A stretch of DNA of 64,000 nucleotides from Pseudomonas triticicola (GCF_019145375.1 NZ_JAHSTX010000001.1:2827001-2891000), one strand, 5' to 3'; positions 38,701-48,263 are shown, numbered from the stretch's first letter. Notes: a model not told the origin generated them from the sequence alone. Program-made: numbers and translations.

Positions 38701-39388
38701 CGCTGAGACGATCGGGATAGAGGCGTTCGACGCTCAAGACATGATTGGAGACCATTGCATTGCCGCGCCGCAGCAGACAAACGAACAGGGCAAAATCGAG
38801 GCTTGCGACAAAACAATGGCCCGGCTGTGTCAACGCTGGCAGTAGTTCGGCCACGTCAGCACGGCGGAACAGTGCATTACTGAACCCACCGAGAATGTTC
38901 GCTGGAAACGATTCGAAGAGCGCCAGCAGGTCATCACCCTTGAACAACCCGCTGATCGGCGACAGCGGCGTGTTCTCCAGCCGGGATGGCAGGACCATGT
39001 CATCGGCGTCCCAGAACAGACGCTGAGCCAGCACCAGATTGACTTCGTCGCGATGAGCCAGCACGTCGGCCTGGCGCTCGATGCAACTGGTGAACAACTG
39101 ATCGTCGTCACACAAAAACTTGATGAACTCGCCCTGGGCCTGAACCAGGCAGGCCTGCAGATTGCCGACCATGCCCAAGGTGCGCGGATTACGCACATAG
39201 CGCACGGCAACGCCGCTCTGCTCACTCAGCGCGACAACAATCGCCTCTATTTCATCGCCACGACTGTCATCGCACACGATGATTTCAAGATTGCCGTAGC
39301 CCTGACTGATAGCGCTGCGCAGCGCCCGCTCGAAGAAGCGCGGATTGAAGGCAGGAATCACAAGGCTGACAAGGGGGAGAGAATTCAC
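35786..39388 (-). CDS. FgtA-like multi-domain flagellin glycosyltransferase
   Basis: A 1200-aa protein with three parts: an N-terminal GT2 domain (LVSLVIPAFNPRFFERALR, FIKFLCDDDQLF), a central GT2-like domain (LVSIIISTRDQVAALQRCVE, AQRPEVGIVGAKLFNPDGHV, at about 590-830), and a C-terminal GT-B/GT4-like domain (VGWGGGTSHHGDLAVIADVV, LRLLEYGACGYPVICTDTEA, about 960-1200). It corresponds in position, between flgL and fliC, and size to P. aeruginosa FgtA. Start: no ATG is present near the N-terminus; GTG at 39388 (VNSLPLVSLV) is chosen by domain start, with TTG at 39436 as alternative; neither has a good ribosome site. Confidence 0.85.
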   Translation of the reverse strand: MNSLPLVSLVIPAFNPRFFERALRSAISQGYGNLEIIVCDDSRGDEIEAIVVALSEQSGVAVRYVRNPRTLGMVGNLQACLVQAQGEFIKFLCDDDQLFTSCIERQADVLAHRDEVNLVLAQRLFWDADDMVLPSRLENTPLSPISGLFKGDDLLALFESFPANILGGFSNALFRRADVAELLPALTQPGHCFVASLDFALFVCLLRRGNAMVSNHVLSVERLYPDRLSAQQAMKDALEVERQWLLQMLKARSGESAPAPGWVRYVPMPKADDSPRVWEELPLSRTLGTKQSAQKWQVGGESQSFSELYAQWLECRTLSDVQRRLLPDTLAEWPSTPRFVPIVIDEQGSPAALERTLESLAAQIYAPELTLVLSNDCAEPVLHERVFHLPLQEDYLQQINQLLPQLEGADWFYLLRAGDRLVAPALLMMAERIAFNSDLDCVYSDEGSLRAGESMEPAFKPDFNLDLMRTFPYVGRALAFRRAAFLAMGGFDSTFTELAPHDMLWRMVEDQGTQVVGHLAEIAIESSFDLSQWLSLPAVTQTNPRLLSAHLDRLGIAHDLRRGSVELLNRVDYRHARRPLVSIIISTRDQVAALQRCVESLLEKTVYSEYELLLVDNASETAEARTWLDGMAQLGSERVRVLSYPRLGNLAALRNFAVGQAKGEYVLLLNPYTVITQSDWLDELLNHAQRPEVGIVGAKLFNPDGHVLHAGLVLGLQGAAGLPFYGQAMQSSGYMFRLQAVQNLSAVGADCLMVRKSVYEAADGLDEQELPRTLHEVDLAMRVASQGYLVVWTPYATLALGAQPIETVNNEETTSHSQQEETFYKRWLPFIARDPAYNPNLALYKHTGSSFTLEPGLRAGWTPFSHSTLPKILGLPINASAIGHYRVTQPLIELEAAGRVQGQIRYSVNLPPIVEIERLAPDVIILQGRYTEAPVNEIPLLRNYFQARRIYELDDYVIDVPHRNAHIRNMPDKHEMERIVRRGIGLCDRVVVSTEPLANALSDMHHDIRVVPNMLAKEFWSNLRSQRRTSKKPRVGWGGGTSHHGDLAVIADVVRELADEVDWVFFGMCPDDLRPYMHEFHGVIALDAYPAKLASLNLDLALAPLEFHIFNDCKSNLRLLEYGACGYPVICTDTEAYRGYLPCTRIKTNTTDEWLQAIRMHLADPDASYRMGDELREVVLRDYVLRGDNLRHWEYGWLAD

Positions 39389-39475
39389 GGTGGACTCGCA
39401 GGCGGCGCGAACCCGACCGGAACAGCGAGCCCTCAAACCGCGAAAAAAAGACTATAAAAACTCAAGAGCCAACGT

Positions 39476-39497
39476 ACCGGGTGCTTGCACACCCGGT
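39476..39497 (-). terminator. Hairpin downstream of flgL
   Basis: ACCGGGTG / CACCCGGT with a 6-nt loop lies 6 bp after the flgL stop. A T5 run occurs on the minus strand only about 15 bp further on, so it may act as a weak terminator or mRNA 3' stabiliser between flgL and the glycosyltransferase. Confidence 0.45.
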
Positions 39498-39502
39498 CAC
39501 TA

Positions 39503-41071
39503 TCAGATCTTGTTGAACAGACCCAACTGGCTGATTTTGCTGAACGCCAGTTGCGCAGCCTGCAACATGGTCTGCTGCAAGGTCAGGCGGGTCATGACTT
39601 CAGCCGGATCCGAATCACGAATCGAGCCCTGCGTCGTGGTGTTGGCCGTGCTCAGGCTGTCATTGGTGACGCTCTGCATATCCAGCGCCTGCCCGCGCGC
39701 ACCGATCGAAGTGACCGCCGTGCCAATCTGGTTGGTAGCGGCGTCGATATTGCCGAGACCCGCCTCCATCGCACCTTGCAGTTTTTGCTTGGCTACAGGA
39801 TCGCCATCGATTGGCGTGTTCAATGCGCCAATCATCTGACCCAGTGTGTCGAGAATATTCTGCGTCTGGTGATTGTTCGGCTGTATCGAGAACTGATCAC
39901 CGGTTGCCGGGGTGTTGCCCAAGGCAAACGTCACACCGGCGGCCGTTGCGTTGCCACCGACCACGGTGCCCGAAGACACCGGTTTGCTGTCGGCGGTGAC
40001 CGGTGCTGCGTACAGATCGAAATCGGTGGCACTGGTGAACTTGAGTACCGCGCCGCCCTGCGGGAATGCCGCAGTGTAGGCTGCCTGATCGGTGATGGTC
40101 GATCCAGTAATCACCGCTGTAGAGGTATTGCCCGGGCTGCGCGTGGTGGTGAACGTATCAGGGCTTACCGCCAGCTGAAAGCTGTGCCCGGCAATGACTG
40201 CGTCCGGGTTGGTGTCGCCTTCTTTCAGGTTGATATTCAGCTTCATGTCGATGCCACGGAAGCTGAAACTCTGGTTGGAGCCGCTGGTATTGCTGATCAC
40301 GCCGTTCTTGCTCGCTTCAGCAGTCACGTCGTTGCCCAGGGCGTCGGTGATTTGCATCTGCGTGCTGCTGATGAAGCTGACGGTGTACGGCTGACCACTG
40401 GTGAATTTGGCGTTGTAAGTAGCTTCGGTACCGACCGTGCCGTTGGACAGCACCACGCGACCATCGTCCACCGCCGGGGCGGTCATCTTGACGCTGGTGC
40501 GGGCGGTATTGATGGTCTGCTGGAAGGCATCCCAACCGGTGGTGTTGGTGCCGACTGTCAGGCCATCGCCGATGCCCAGATTGATGGTGGTCTGGTCGCC
40601 GTTGTACGTGTAGGTGCCGTCGGTGTTTTGCGAATACGGCGCGGTGTCGGTTTTCGAACCGGAGAACAGGTAGTTACCGTTGGCGTCCTTGGCGTTCATC
40701 AGCCCCAGCACTTGTTGCTGGATCTGGCCCAGTTCCGCAGCGTACGCCTGGCGGTCCTTGTCGGTGATCGTGCCGTTGTTCGCGGCCAGCGCGAGCTCCT
40801 TGGCACGTGACAACGCCGTGGTGATGGCGTCCAGCGTGGACTCCTGCACGGTCAGTGCGCTTTTGGTGGTATCGACGTTGGTCTTGTACTGATCGAGCAT
40901 CGCTGCCTGCTGGCCCAGCTGCAGCAGACGCCCGGCACCGATCGGATCGTCGGCGGCAGTGTTGATGCGTTGCAGGCTGCTCGCCTCGCTCGCGGTGGCA
41001 ACGGCCTTGTTGAAGTTACGCTGATAATCCGAAGCTTGCGTTCCGTAATACTGGGCGGTGGAAATGCGCAT
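39503..41071 (-). CDS. flgL: Flagellar hook-associated protein 3 FlgL
   Basis: A 522-aa hook-filament junction protein. The flagellin-like N-terminus MRISTAQYYGTQASDYQRNF and C-terminus with DPAEVMTRLTLQQTMLQAAQ are conserved, while the Thr/Ser-rich centre (about 150-440) is expanded, as in other Pseudomonas FlgL. It follows flgK by 13 bp and ends the flgFGHIJKL series. Confidence 0.95.
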   Translation of the reverse strand: MRISTAQYYGTQASDYQRNFNKAVATASEASSLQRINTAADDPIGAGRLLQLGQQAAMLDQYKTNVDTTKSALTVQESTLDAITTALSRAKELALAANNGTITDKDRQAYAAELGQIQQQVLGLMNAKDANGNYLFSGSKTDTAPYSQNTDGTYTYNGDQTTINLGIGDGLTVGTNTTGWDAFQQTINTARTSVKMTAPAVDDGRVVLSNGTVGTEATYNAKFTSGQPYTVSFISSTQMQITDALGNDVTAEASKNGVISNTSGSNQSFSFRGIDMKLNINLKEGDTNPDAVIAGHSFQLAVSPDTFTTTRSPGNTSTAVITGSTITDQAAYTAAFPQGGAVLKFTSATDFDLYAAPVTADSKPVSSGTVVGGNATAAGVTFALGNTPATGDQFSIQPNNHQTQNILDTLGQMIGALNTPIDGDPVAKQKLQGAMEAGLGNIDAATNQIGTAVTSIGARGQALDMQSVTNDSLSTANTTTQGSIRDSDPAEVMTRLTLQQTMLQAAQLAFSKISQLGLFNKI

Positions 41072-41084
41072 GAATTACGACTCC

Positions 41085-43130
41085 TTAAAGGCTGTTGATC
41101 AGCGTGGCGAAAGTTTCCTGCGCAGCTTTGATGATCTGCGAAGACGCTGTGTAGTACTGCTGGTACTTGACCAGGTTGCCGGTTTCTTCGTCCAGGTTGA
41201 CCCCGGAAAGCGAATCGCGGGCACCCTTGGCGTTCTCCAGAATCGCCGTGGTCGCGGCGCTGTCGGACTTGCCTTGGGCGGTCTTGGTACCGACGTTGGT
41301 CACCAGGGTGTTGTAGGCGTCGGTCAGGCTGATGCCCTTGCTCGCCGAACCGGTGTCCACGGTCTGTTTGGTTTGCAATGCGACCAGTGCCTGGGCGTTG
41401 CGGTTGTCCGAAGACGCCGCGCCGGTCAGGTTCATGGTGAAGGTCTCGCCGGTTTTCGGCGTGCCGCCCACGGTGGTCTGCACGGTGAAGGTCTTCTGCA
41501 CGTTCGGCGTGACGGTAGTGTCCATCACCGGGTTGCCGCTGGCATCGACGATGCCGACTTTCAGGTTCAGCGTGTTCGATTGGCCAGGGACGATGGTGCC
41601 GGTGCCGATGGTCGCGCCTTTGGCGTCGACCAGGTTGTACGACTGGCTGCCGCCGCTGGCCGCGCCGAAGACCAGTTTGACCGGCGTCGAATTCTTCAGC
41701 GCCGCCTGCATGTCAGCCTGGGCGGTCGGGTTGTAGATGTCGATCTTGTCGCTGAGCGTCGGCTGGGTGTAAGTGCCCAGACCGTTGGCGCTGGCGACAC
41801 CGGTCAGCGGACCTGCCGCAGCGATTTTCTTCGGATCGGTCAGGACCGTCTGAATGCTCGCCGCCGCGTTGCGGGTCGGCGTGATCTTGAACGAGTCACC
41901 CGCGCTCAGCGCGCCGCCATTCAAGGCCAGGGTGAAACCGTCGATCACTGGCGGCGGATTGGTCGTGGTGCTGAACGCGCCCAGATCGGTGCCGTCGGAA
42001 CGCTTGACGGTGTAATCAGTGGCGCTGGTGAAGGTCACCTGATAATCGCTGGTGGTCAGCTTGCCGGTGTCCTTGATGGTCACATCGAGGTTGCCGGAGC
42101 CGGCGCTGTTGCCGTCCTTCGCAATGCTGCGCTGACTGATCAGGGCGGCACTGTTGATGTTGTTGAAAATCGCCGCGCCAAAGTCACCGTTCTTGTCGAT
42201 GCCCTGGGCTTGCTGGCTGTTGATCTGATCGGCAATCACCAGCGCCACGCGACCGAGCTCGTTGAGCGATGGGTCGAGGACTTCCTTGCGATAGGTCAGC
42301 AGACCGCCGATTTCGCCACCGCTGATCACCGAAGTGATGTCGATGGTGCTCGAACCGCGATCCATCTGGATCGACATGCGCGAAGGGTCGGTCTTGCTCG
42401 CGACCATGCTCAGGCTGTTGGTGGTGTTGCCGATGACCAGCGGCTGGCCGCTGCCGACATAAATGTCGAAGCTGGTGCCGCGCTCGACGACTTGCGCACC
42501 GGTCAGCTCGGAGAGCTGACGCACGGCTTCGTTACGGCTGTCGAGCAGGTCGTTCGGCGCCCCGCCACTGGTGGAGATTTCGCCGATCTTCTGGTTGAGA
42601 TTGGCGATCGCCGTGGCGAGTTTGTTCACCTGGGCAGTCATGTCGCCGAGGCTGCCGTTGATCGTGGTGTTCTGGTCGTTGAGCTGCTTGGCCAGGGTAT
42701 TGAAGCGGCTGGTCAGCGCCTGCGCGCCGGTCAGCACCGACTGACGCGAAGTGTCATCGGTGGCCGACGTCGATACACCCTGCATCGAGGTGAAGAATTT
42801 CTGCAGCACACCGGTCAGGCCGGTGTTGGTGTCCGACAGCATGGCGTCCAGCGGCGTCGCCTGCTTGAGAAACGCAGCCGATTCGCTGTCCAGCGAAGTC
42901 GCGGTGTGCAGCTGCGATTCCAGGTACGAGTTGTACACCCGGCGCACGTCGGCCAGGGTCGTGCCCGTGCCGATGAAAACGCTGCCGTACTGCTGCGAGG
43001 ACTTGGTGCCCTGCACGGTTTGCTGACGTGAATAACCGGCGGTGTCGACGTTGGCAATGTTGTTGCCTGTCGTAGCCAGAGAGGACTGGCTGGCCGACAG
43101 TCCCGACATCCCGATATTGAGCAAACTCAT
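41085..43130 (-). CDS. flgK: Flagellar hook-associated protein 1 FlgK
   Basis: A 681-aa junction protein next to the hook. It has the rod/hook N-terminal motif SLLNIGMSGLSASQSSLATTGNNIANVDTAGYSRQ (landmark residues 2-36), the NGSLGDMTAQVNKLATAIANLN helix, and the C-terminal SGVNLDEETGNLVKYQQYY motif. Spacing to flgJ is 25 bp. Confidence 0.96.
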   Translation of the reverse strand: MSLLNIGMSGLSASQSSLATTGNNIANVDTAGYSRQQTVQGTKSSQQYGSVFIGTGTTLADVRRVYNSYLESQLHTATSLDSESAAFLKQATPLDAMLSDTNTGLTGVLQKFFTSMQGVSTSATDDTSRQSVLTGAQALTSRFNTLAKQLNDQNTTINGSLGDMTAQVNKLATAIANLNQKIGEISTSGGAPNDLLDSRNEAVRQLSELTGAQVVERGTSFDIYVGSGQPLVIGNTTNSLSMVASKTDPSRMSIQMDRGSSTIDITSVISGGEIGGLLTYRKEVLDPSLNELGRVALVIADQINSQQAQGIDKNGDFGAAIFNNINSAALISQRSIAKDGNSAGSGNLDVTIKDTGKLTTSDYQVTFTSATDYTVKRSDGTDLGAFSTTTNPPPVIDGFTLALNGGALSAGDSFKITPTRNAAASIQTVLTDPKKIAAAGPLTGVASANGLGTYTQPTLSDKIDIYNPTAQADMQAALKNSTPVKLVFGAASGGSQSYNLVDAKGATIGTGTIVPGQSNTLNLKVGIVDASGNPVMDTTVTPNVQKTFTVQTTVGGTPKTGETFTMNLTGAASSDNRNAQALVALQTKQTVDTGSASKGISLTDAYNTLVTNVGTKTAQGKSDSAATTAILENAKGARDSLSGVNLDEETGNLVKYQQYYTASSQIIKAAQETFATLINSL

Positions 43131-43155
43131 GGTTCAGACCTTATTACCTGGTGCC

Positions 43156-44472
43156 TTATAAAGGCGTGGTGGAGACACCCGCCGCAGCGTAGTTTTCAAA
43201 ACTGTTCATCTGCTTGGCAATTTGCGAAATCTTCGTCGCGTAGTTCGGGTCGGTGGCGTAACCGGCCTTCTGCAACTCGCGTACAAACTGTTCTGGGTTA
43301 TCGGCCGACTTCAGCACTTCTTGATAGCGATTGTTGCTCTGCAGCAACGTCACCAGATCGTGGAAGCTGTCCTTGTACGAGGCGTAGGAACGGAACTCGG
43401 CCGTCTCCTTGACCATCGCGCCATTGCGGAACTCGCTGGTGATCGCGCGGGCCGAATCGCCCTTCCAGTTACTGCTGGCCTTGATGCCGAACAGGTTGTG
43501 GCTGCTACTGCCATCCTGAGCGCGCATGACCGATTTGCCCCAACCGGTTTCCAGTGCCGCTTGCGCCACCAGATAACGCGGATCGACGCCGATGCGGTCG
43601 GCGGCTTCCTTGGCCATCGGCAGCATGGTGTTGACGAATTCGTCGGCGGAACTGAAGGCCTTTTTCGCCGGTGCCAGCGGAATCTGCGCCATAGCGCGGC
43701 CGTAGACCTGCATCTGCCCGCCAGCGGCTTTCTGCTCTTCGGCACGGGCCAGCCAGTCGCCGTTGTACAAAGCGCCGGAGCCTGTGACGGCGGTAGTCGC
43801 AGCACGTTGCGGCAAGGCGTTGGTCGCTGCGGCCGCAGTGCTGGCAGTGGCCACGCTCGGCGCCGACGGCACCAGGCCTGCGAGCAAGCGATCGGCCAGT
43901 TTCGGCGGCAATGCCAGACGCCGCTGGTTGATCAGCGCCATGTCGTTGCGATGGGAAATATCGGTGTTGTTCGGCGCATGCACCGAGCGCGATGCCCACA
44001 ACGGACGCTCGCCGTTCACGCGGGACAGCGGACCGGTGGCGACGGTGCCGGCGGCAATCGGCGTCGGCACGGCGGCGGCCTTGGCCAGCGCTTCCTGCTG
44101 CTTGGCGGCGGACGCAGCTGCAGCCTCGCCCGGTGCCATCGGTTTGTTCTTCGACATCTGCCGGATCAGCACGTCGGCCAGACCTATACCACCGCCCTCG
44201 CGGGACATGGAAACCGCCAACTGCTGGTCGTACATTTCCTGATACTGCTTGGCCGCCGGCGTGTTCAGCGGGTTGTCCTGACCAAGCGCTTCGGTGGCCG
44301 AGCGCATCGACTTGAGCATTTCGCCGAGGAACAGCGACTCGAATTCCTGCGCAACCTTGCGCATGTTTTCGTCGCTGTTCTTGTCGCCGACCTTGAGCTG
44401 GTTCAGACGATTGAGGTCGGAGTAGGAACCCGAATCGCTGCTGCTGACCAGACCGCTTTTGCGCATATCCAT
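43156..44472 (-). CDS. flgJ: Peptidoglycan hydrolase FlgJ
   Basis: A 438-aa dual-domain rod-assembly protein. The N-terminal rod-capping domain (about 35-110) contains FESLFLGEMLKSMRSATEAL. A long Ala/Pro-rich linker (115-250) leads to a GH73 glucosaminidase domain (from about 275: FVNTMLPMAKEAADRIGVDP, LVAQAALETGWGKSVM with the catalytic Glu, LFGIKAS). It makes the hole in peptidoglycan for the growing rod. Confidence 0.95.
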   Translation of the reverse strand: MDMRKSGLVSSSDSGSYSDLNRLNQLKVGDKNSDENMRKVAQEFESLFLGEMLKSMRSATEALGQDNPLNTPAAKQYQEMYDQQLAVSMSREGGGIGLADVLIRQMSKNKPMAPGEAAAASAAKQQEALAKAAAVPTPIAAGTVATGPLSRVNGERPLWASRSVHAPNNTDISHRNDMALINQRRLALPPKLADRLLAGLVPSAPSVATASTAAAATNALPQRAATTAVTGSGALYNGDWLARAEEQKAAGGQMQVYGRAMAQIPLAPAKKAFSSADEFVNTMLPMAKEAADRIGVDPRYLVAQAALETGWGKSVMRAQDGSSSHNLFGIKASSNWKGDSARAITSEFRNGAMVKETAEFRSYASYKDSFHDLVTLLQSNNRYQEVLKSADNPEQFVRELQKAGYATDPNYATKISQIAKQMNSFENYAAAGVSTTPL

Positions 44473-44483
44473 GGTGGCCGGCC

Positions 44484-45599
44484 TCAGATCACGATCAGGT
44501 CGGCTTGCAATGCGCCGGCCTGCTTCAGAGCTTCGAGAATTGCCATCAGGTCACCCGGTGCTGCGCCGACCTGGTTCACCGCACGGACGATCTCGTCGAG
44601 GGTGGTGCCCGGGCCGAACTTGAACATCGGTTTGGCTTCCTGTTCGGCATTCACTCGCGAGCGCGGTACAACAGCGGTCTGGCCGTTGGACAGCGGGCCA
44701 GGCTGGCTGACGATCGGGTCTTCGGTGATGGTCACCGTCAGGCTGCCGTGGGTCACGGCGGCTGGCGACACTTTCACGTTCTGGCCGATGACGATGGTGC
44801 CGGTACGCGAGTTGATGATGACTTTTGCCACCGCCTGACCCGGATCGATTTCAAGGTTTTCCAGAATCGACAGGTAGTCGACTCGCTGGCTCGGATCCAG
44901 TGGCGCAGTGACCCGCACCGATCCGCCGTCGATGGCTTGGGCGACGCCAGGGCCGAGCATGTCGTTGACCTTGTCGACGATGCGCTTGGCGGTGGTGAAG
45001 TCGGAACGGTTGAGGTTCAGCGTCAGGCTGTTGCCCTGGTTGAAACCGCTCGGCACCGCACGTTCCACCGACGCACCGCCAGGGATGCGACCGGCCGACG
45101 GAACGTTGACGGTAATCTTCGAACCATCACGGCCTTCAGCGTCGAAACCGCCAACCACGAGGTTGCCCTGAGCGATTGCGTAGACGTTGCCGTCGATACC
45201 CTTGAGCGGCGTCAGCAGCAAGGTGCCGCCGCGCAGGCTCTTGGAGTTACCGATCGAGGACACGGTGATGTCGACCTGCTGACCCGGTTTGGCAAACGCT
45301 GGCAGATCGGCACTCACCGACACCGCCGCGACGTTCTTCAACTGCACGTTGCCCGATCCCGGCGGCACCTTGATGCCGAACTGCGAGAGCATGTTGTTGA
45401 AGGTCTGCAGGGTGAACGGGGTCTGCGTCGTCTGGTCACCGGTGCCGTTAAGCCCGACCACCAGGCCGTAACCGATCAACTGGTTGGAGCGCACGCCGGA
45501 AATGCTGGCGATGTCTTTCAGCCGCTCGGCGTGTGCGGTGAACGCCGCAGACATCAACAACGCGGCCACCATAAGGCTTTTCAGATTCAACGTAGCCAC
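44484..45599 (-). CDS. flgI: Flagellar P-ring protein FlgI
   Basis: A 371-aa periplasmic ring protein with a signal peptide (residues 1-24, ending AAFTAHA before ERLKDIAS). [17 protein letters not shown] and the C-terminal [20 protein letters not shown] motif are typical. flgH lies directly upstream, its stop codon adjoining the flgI start. Confidence 0.97.
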   Translation of the reverse strand: MATLNLKSLMVAALLMSAAFTAHAERLKDIASISGVRSNQLIGYGLVVGLNGTGDQTTQTPFTLQTFNNMLSQFGIKVPPGSGNVQLKNVAAVSVSADLPAFAKPGQQVDITVSSIGNSKSLRGGTLLLTPLKGIDGNVYAIAQGNLVVGGFDAEGRDGSKITVNVPSAGRIPGGASVERAVPSGFNQGNSLTLNLNRSDFTTAKRIVDKVNDMLGPGVAQAIDGGSVRVTAPLDPSQRVDYLSILENLEIDPGQAVAKVIINSRTGTIVIGQNVKVSPAAVTHGSLTVTITEDPIVSQPGPLSNGQTAVVPRSRVNAEQEAKPMFKFGPGTTLDEIVRAVNQVGAAPGDLMAILEALKQAGALQADLIVI

Positions 45600-46295
45600 C
45601 TAGAAAGGGAACAGCGGGCTGAGGAAGAAACGGTCGAACCAGCCTGGCTGACTCGTATCGGCAAACGCGCCGGTACCCGAGTAGGTGATGCGCGCATCGG
45701 CGACACGGGTCGACGACACGGTGTTGTCGGTCGCGATGTCATCAGCGCGGACCATGCCGGCGATGCGCACCAGTTCGTCACCAGTGTTGAGCGTCAGCCA
45801 CTTCTCGCCACGCACGGCGATGATGCCGTTGGGCAGCACGTCGGCTACGGTCACGGTGATCGAACCGGTCAGGCTGTTGCTCTGCCCGGACTTGGCGTCG
45901 CCCTTGGTCGAGCGGTCGGCGCTGTAGCCGGCGTTGAGGCTCAGGTCACCGCCGCCAATCGGGTTGTTGGTGGTCAGGCTGGAGCCGAACAACGAGGTCA
46001 GACCGATCGAGTTATCGCTGTTCTTGTCCATCTGCGAGTTGGCGTTCTTGCTCGCCTGGGTGCGCTCGTTCAGGGTGATGGTGATGATGTCACCGACCCG
46101 GAACGCCTTGCGGTCGCTGTACAGGTTCTGCTCGAAGCCGGCCTGATAGATCGAGCCGTTGTTGGCAGCCGCCGGCAACGGTGTGCGCGGCAACACCGGG
46201 GCGTAGTAAGGGTCATTGGGCTTGGGCGTCGGGGCGACGCAGCCCGCGAGCGAGACGACCCCACTCAATGCCAGAACAGATACAAAGCGCTTCAT
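45600..46295 (-). CDS. flgH: Flagellar L-ring lipoprotein FlgH
   Basis: A 231-aa outer-membrane ring lipoprotein. The lipobox SLAGC puts the lipidated cysteine at residue 19. [20 protein letters not shown] and [20 protein letters not shown] are the FlgH signatures. Its stop abuts flgI. Confidence 0.97.
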   Translation of the reverse strand: MKRFVSVLALSGVVSLAGCVAPTPKPNDPYYAPVLPRTPLPAAANNGSIYQAGFEQNLYSDRKAFRVGDIITITLNERTQASKNANSQMDKNSDNSIGLTSLFGSSLTTNNPIGGGDLSLNAGYSADRSTKGDAKSGQSNSLTGSITVTVADVLPNGIIAVRGEKWLTLNTGDELVRIAGMVRADDIATDNTVSSTRVADARITYSGTGAFADTSQPGWFDRFFLSPLFPF

Positions 46296-46346
46296 GACCC
46301 TACCTCACGGTGTTGCTGGCGACCTCAGGCCGCCCCAAAGACTGGA

Positions 46347-47132
46347 TTACAGATTCTGCGTTACGAACGAGAGCATCTGGTCGGCGGTGGAGATCACCTT
46401 GGAGTTCATCTCGTAGGCGCGTTGAGTGGTGATCATGTTGACCATCTCTTCAACGGTGCTGACGTTGGAGGTTTCCAAGGTGTTCTGCAGCGTGGTACCG
46501 AAACCGTTGAGGCCCGGGGTGCCGATCTGCGGCGCGCCGGAAGCAGCGGTTTCCAGGAACAGGTTGTTGCCCACCGCTTGCAGGCCGGCCGGGTTGATGA
46601 AGTCGGCGGTCTGCAGGTTGCCGATCACTTGCGAGGCCGGGTTGCCGGCGATGGTGATCGACACGGTGCCGTCACGGCCGACAGTGAAGGTCTGCGCATC
46701 GTTCGGAATGATGATCGCCGGTTCCAGTGCGAAACCGCTGGCGTTGACGATCTGGCCATTGGAGTCGAGGTGGAAAGTACCGTCACGGGTGTAGGACGTG
46801 GTGCCGTCCGGCTGCAGGATCTGGAAGAAACCGCGACCGTCGATGGCCATGTCCAGTGGCTGCTCGGTGGTTTGCAGGCTGCCGGCGGTGAAGTTTTTCT
46901 GGGTGCCGACAATGCGCACACCGGTACCCACTTGCAGACCCGACGGCAGTTCGCTGTCCTGGGTCGACTGGGCACCTGGCTGACGCTTGATCTGATAGAG
47001 CAAGTCCTGGAACTCGGCACGGTCACGTTTGAAACCCGTGGTCGAGACGTTCGCCAGGTTGTTGGAAATGGTGGTCAGGTTGGTGTCCTGGGCGGACAGA
47101 CCGGTTTTGGCAACCCATAGAGCCGGAAGCAT
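46347..47132 (-). CDS. flgG: Flagellar distal rod protein FlgG
   Basis: A 261-aa rod protein. It begins MLPALWVAKTGLSAQDTNL with the SNNLANVSTTGFKRDRAEF motif and ends ITTQRAYEMNSKVISTADQM, the conserved rod/hook N- and C-terminal helices. Length is normal. Confidence 0.97.
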   Translation of the reverse strand: MLPALWVAKTGLSAQDTNLTTISNNLANVSTTGFKRDRAEFQDLLYQIKRQPGAQSTQDSELPSGLQVGTGVRIVGTQKNFTAGSLQTTEQPLDMAIDGRGFFQILQPDGTTSYTRDGTFHLDSNGQIVNASGFALEPAIIIPNDAQTFTVGRDGTVSITIAGNPASQVIGNLQTADFINPAGLQAVGNNLFLETAASGAPQIGTPGLNGFGTTLQNTLETSNVSTVEEMVNMITTQRAYEMNSKVISTADQMLSFVTQNL

Positions 47133-47177
47133 TCGATTCTCCTCGTGCGCCTGTTTTACGGCGCGACGTTCTGATAA

Positions 47178-47918
47178 TTAGCTGATCTGCAAGACCCGAG
47201 CCATGGCCTGGTCGTCGTCTTTGGCGGTGTTCATCATCTTGACGTGCAACTCGAACTGCTTGGCCAGGGCCAGCACCGAAGTCATTTCTTCCACGGCATT
47301 GACGTTGCTCGACTCGAGGAAACCCGAGACCAGTTTGACGTTGGCGTCGGCTTGCGCCGGCTGGCCGTCCTTGGTGTAAATCGAACCGTCGAGGCCTTTG
47401 TTCATGTTCTTGATGTCCGGGTTGACCAGTTTGATCCGGTCGACTTCGGCCATGACGCGCGGGCCTTCGCCCATCGCGCGAATGCTGATGGTGCCGTCTT
47501 CGCCGACTTCGACCTGCTGCTCGGGCGGCACGGCGATCGGGCCGCCATTACCGATCACCGGCATGCCGTTGCCGGCGCGCAATACGCCGAGGGCGTCGAT
47601 GTTGAGGCTGCCGGTGCGCACGTAGCTTTCACCACCGCTGGGGTTTTGCACGGCGATGAAACCGTTGCCGGATACCGCGACGTCGAGTTCACGTCCGGTC
47701 TGCACCAGCGAGCCCGGCGTGAAGTCGGTGGCGGGACGTTCGCTCATGGCAAACGCACGCGCCGGAAAGCTGTCACCGAACACCGGCATCGAACGCGCCT
47801 GCTCGAGGTCGCGCTGGAAGCCGTTGGTGGAGATGTTCGCCAGGTTGTTGGCATGCGCCCGCTGCGCCAGTGCGTTCTGGCTGGCGCCGGTCATTGCCAC
47901 ATAAAGGTACTTGTCCAC
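47178..47918 (-). CDS. flgF: Flagellar proximal rod protein FlgF
   Basis: A 246-aa rod protein beginning with GTG: VDKYLYVAMTGASQNALAQR. The GTG at 47918 follows GAGGAAA with good spacing, and the frame upstream codes nothing conserved. ANNLANISTNGFQRD and the C-terminal VLALAKQFELHVKMMNTAK helix are conserved. First gene of flgFGHIJKL, preceded by a sigma54-like site; flgBCDE must lie elsewhere. Confidence 0.95.
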   Translation of the reverse strand: MDKYLYVAMTGASQNALAQRAHANNLANISTNGFQRDLEQARSMPVFGDSFPARAFAMSERPATDFTPGSLVQTGRELDVAVSGNGFIAVQNPSGGESYVRTGSLNIDALGVLRAGNGMPVIGNGGPIAVPPEQQVEVGEDGTISIRAMGEGPRVMAEVDRIKLVNPDIKNMNKGLDGSIYTKDGQPAQADANVKLVSGFLESSNVNAVEEMTSVLALAKQFELHVKMMNTAKDDDQAMARVLQIS

Positions 47919-47974
47919 TGTGTTTCCTCTGCATGCCGGACGTTTGCCGCCCACCGCTGTACTGCTCAGCCATA

Positions 47975-47990
47975 AGCAATTTGCAGACCA
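47975..47990 (-). promoter_or_regulatory. Probable sigma54 promoter of flgFGHIJKL
   Basis: On the minus strand TTGGTCTGCAAATTGCTT has GG-N10-GC spacing and a perfect TTGCT -12 element; the -24 element departs from TGGCACG at three positions. It is 57 bp upstream of the flgF GTG. In P. aeruginosa this operon depends on FleR and RpoN. Confidence 0.5.
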
Positions 47991-48132
47991 ACTTTTTATT
48001 GGCGGGCGAATGCCCGGTAAACAGGGGACTTGAGGGGATCGGAGGGGGAATTTGAAATGGGTGGAAGACGAAAAACCGGCGGTGTCATGCCGGTTGGTGG
48101 CAATCCTCAGTTCAGCGGGGGGATGGCGATCC

Positions 48133-48253
48133 TGTGGCGAGGGGATTTATCCCCGTTCGGCTGCGCAGCAGTCGCCAAGCCTGCAAATGAGGTCGCTGGG
48201 AAGGAAAAGCGGGGCGGCTTCGCCGCCCATCGGGGATAAATCCCCTCGCCACA
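48133..48253. repeat. Inverted REP-like pair (GGGGATTTATCCCC type)
   Basis: TGTGGCGAGGGGATTTATCC and its inverted copy at 48231-48253 bracket an imperfect G/C-rich centre. The same family recurs at 52703-52847. It lies between the flgF promoter and the phhR 3' end. Confidence 0.8.
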
Positions 48254-48263
48254 AAGGCTCTAT

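Noticed and set aside
44505..47120. 871-codon plus-strand frame over flgI-flgH-flgG
   Set aside because: It spans three conserved genes on the other strand and has no recognisable domain.
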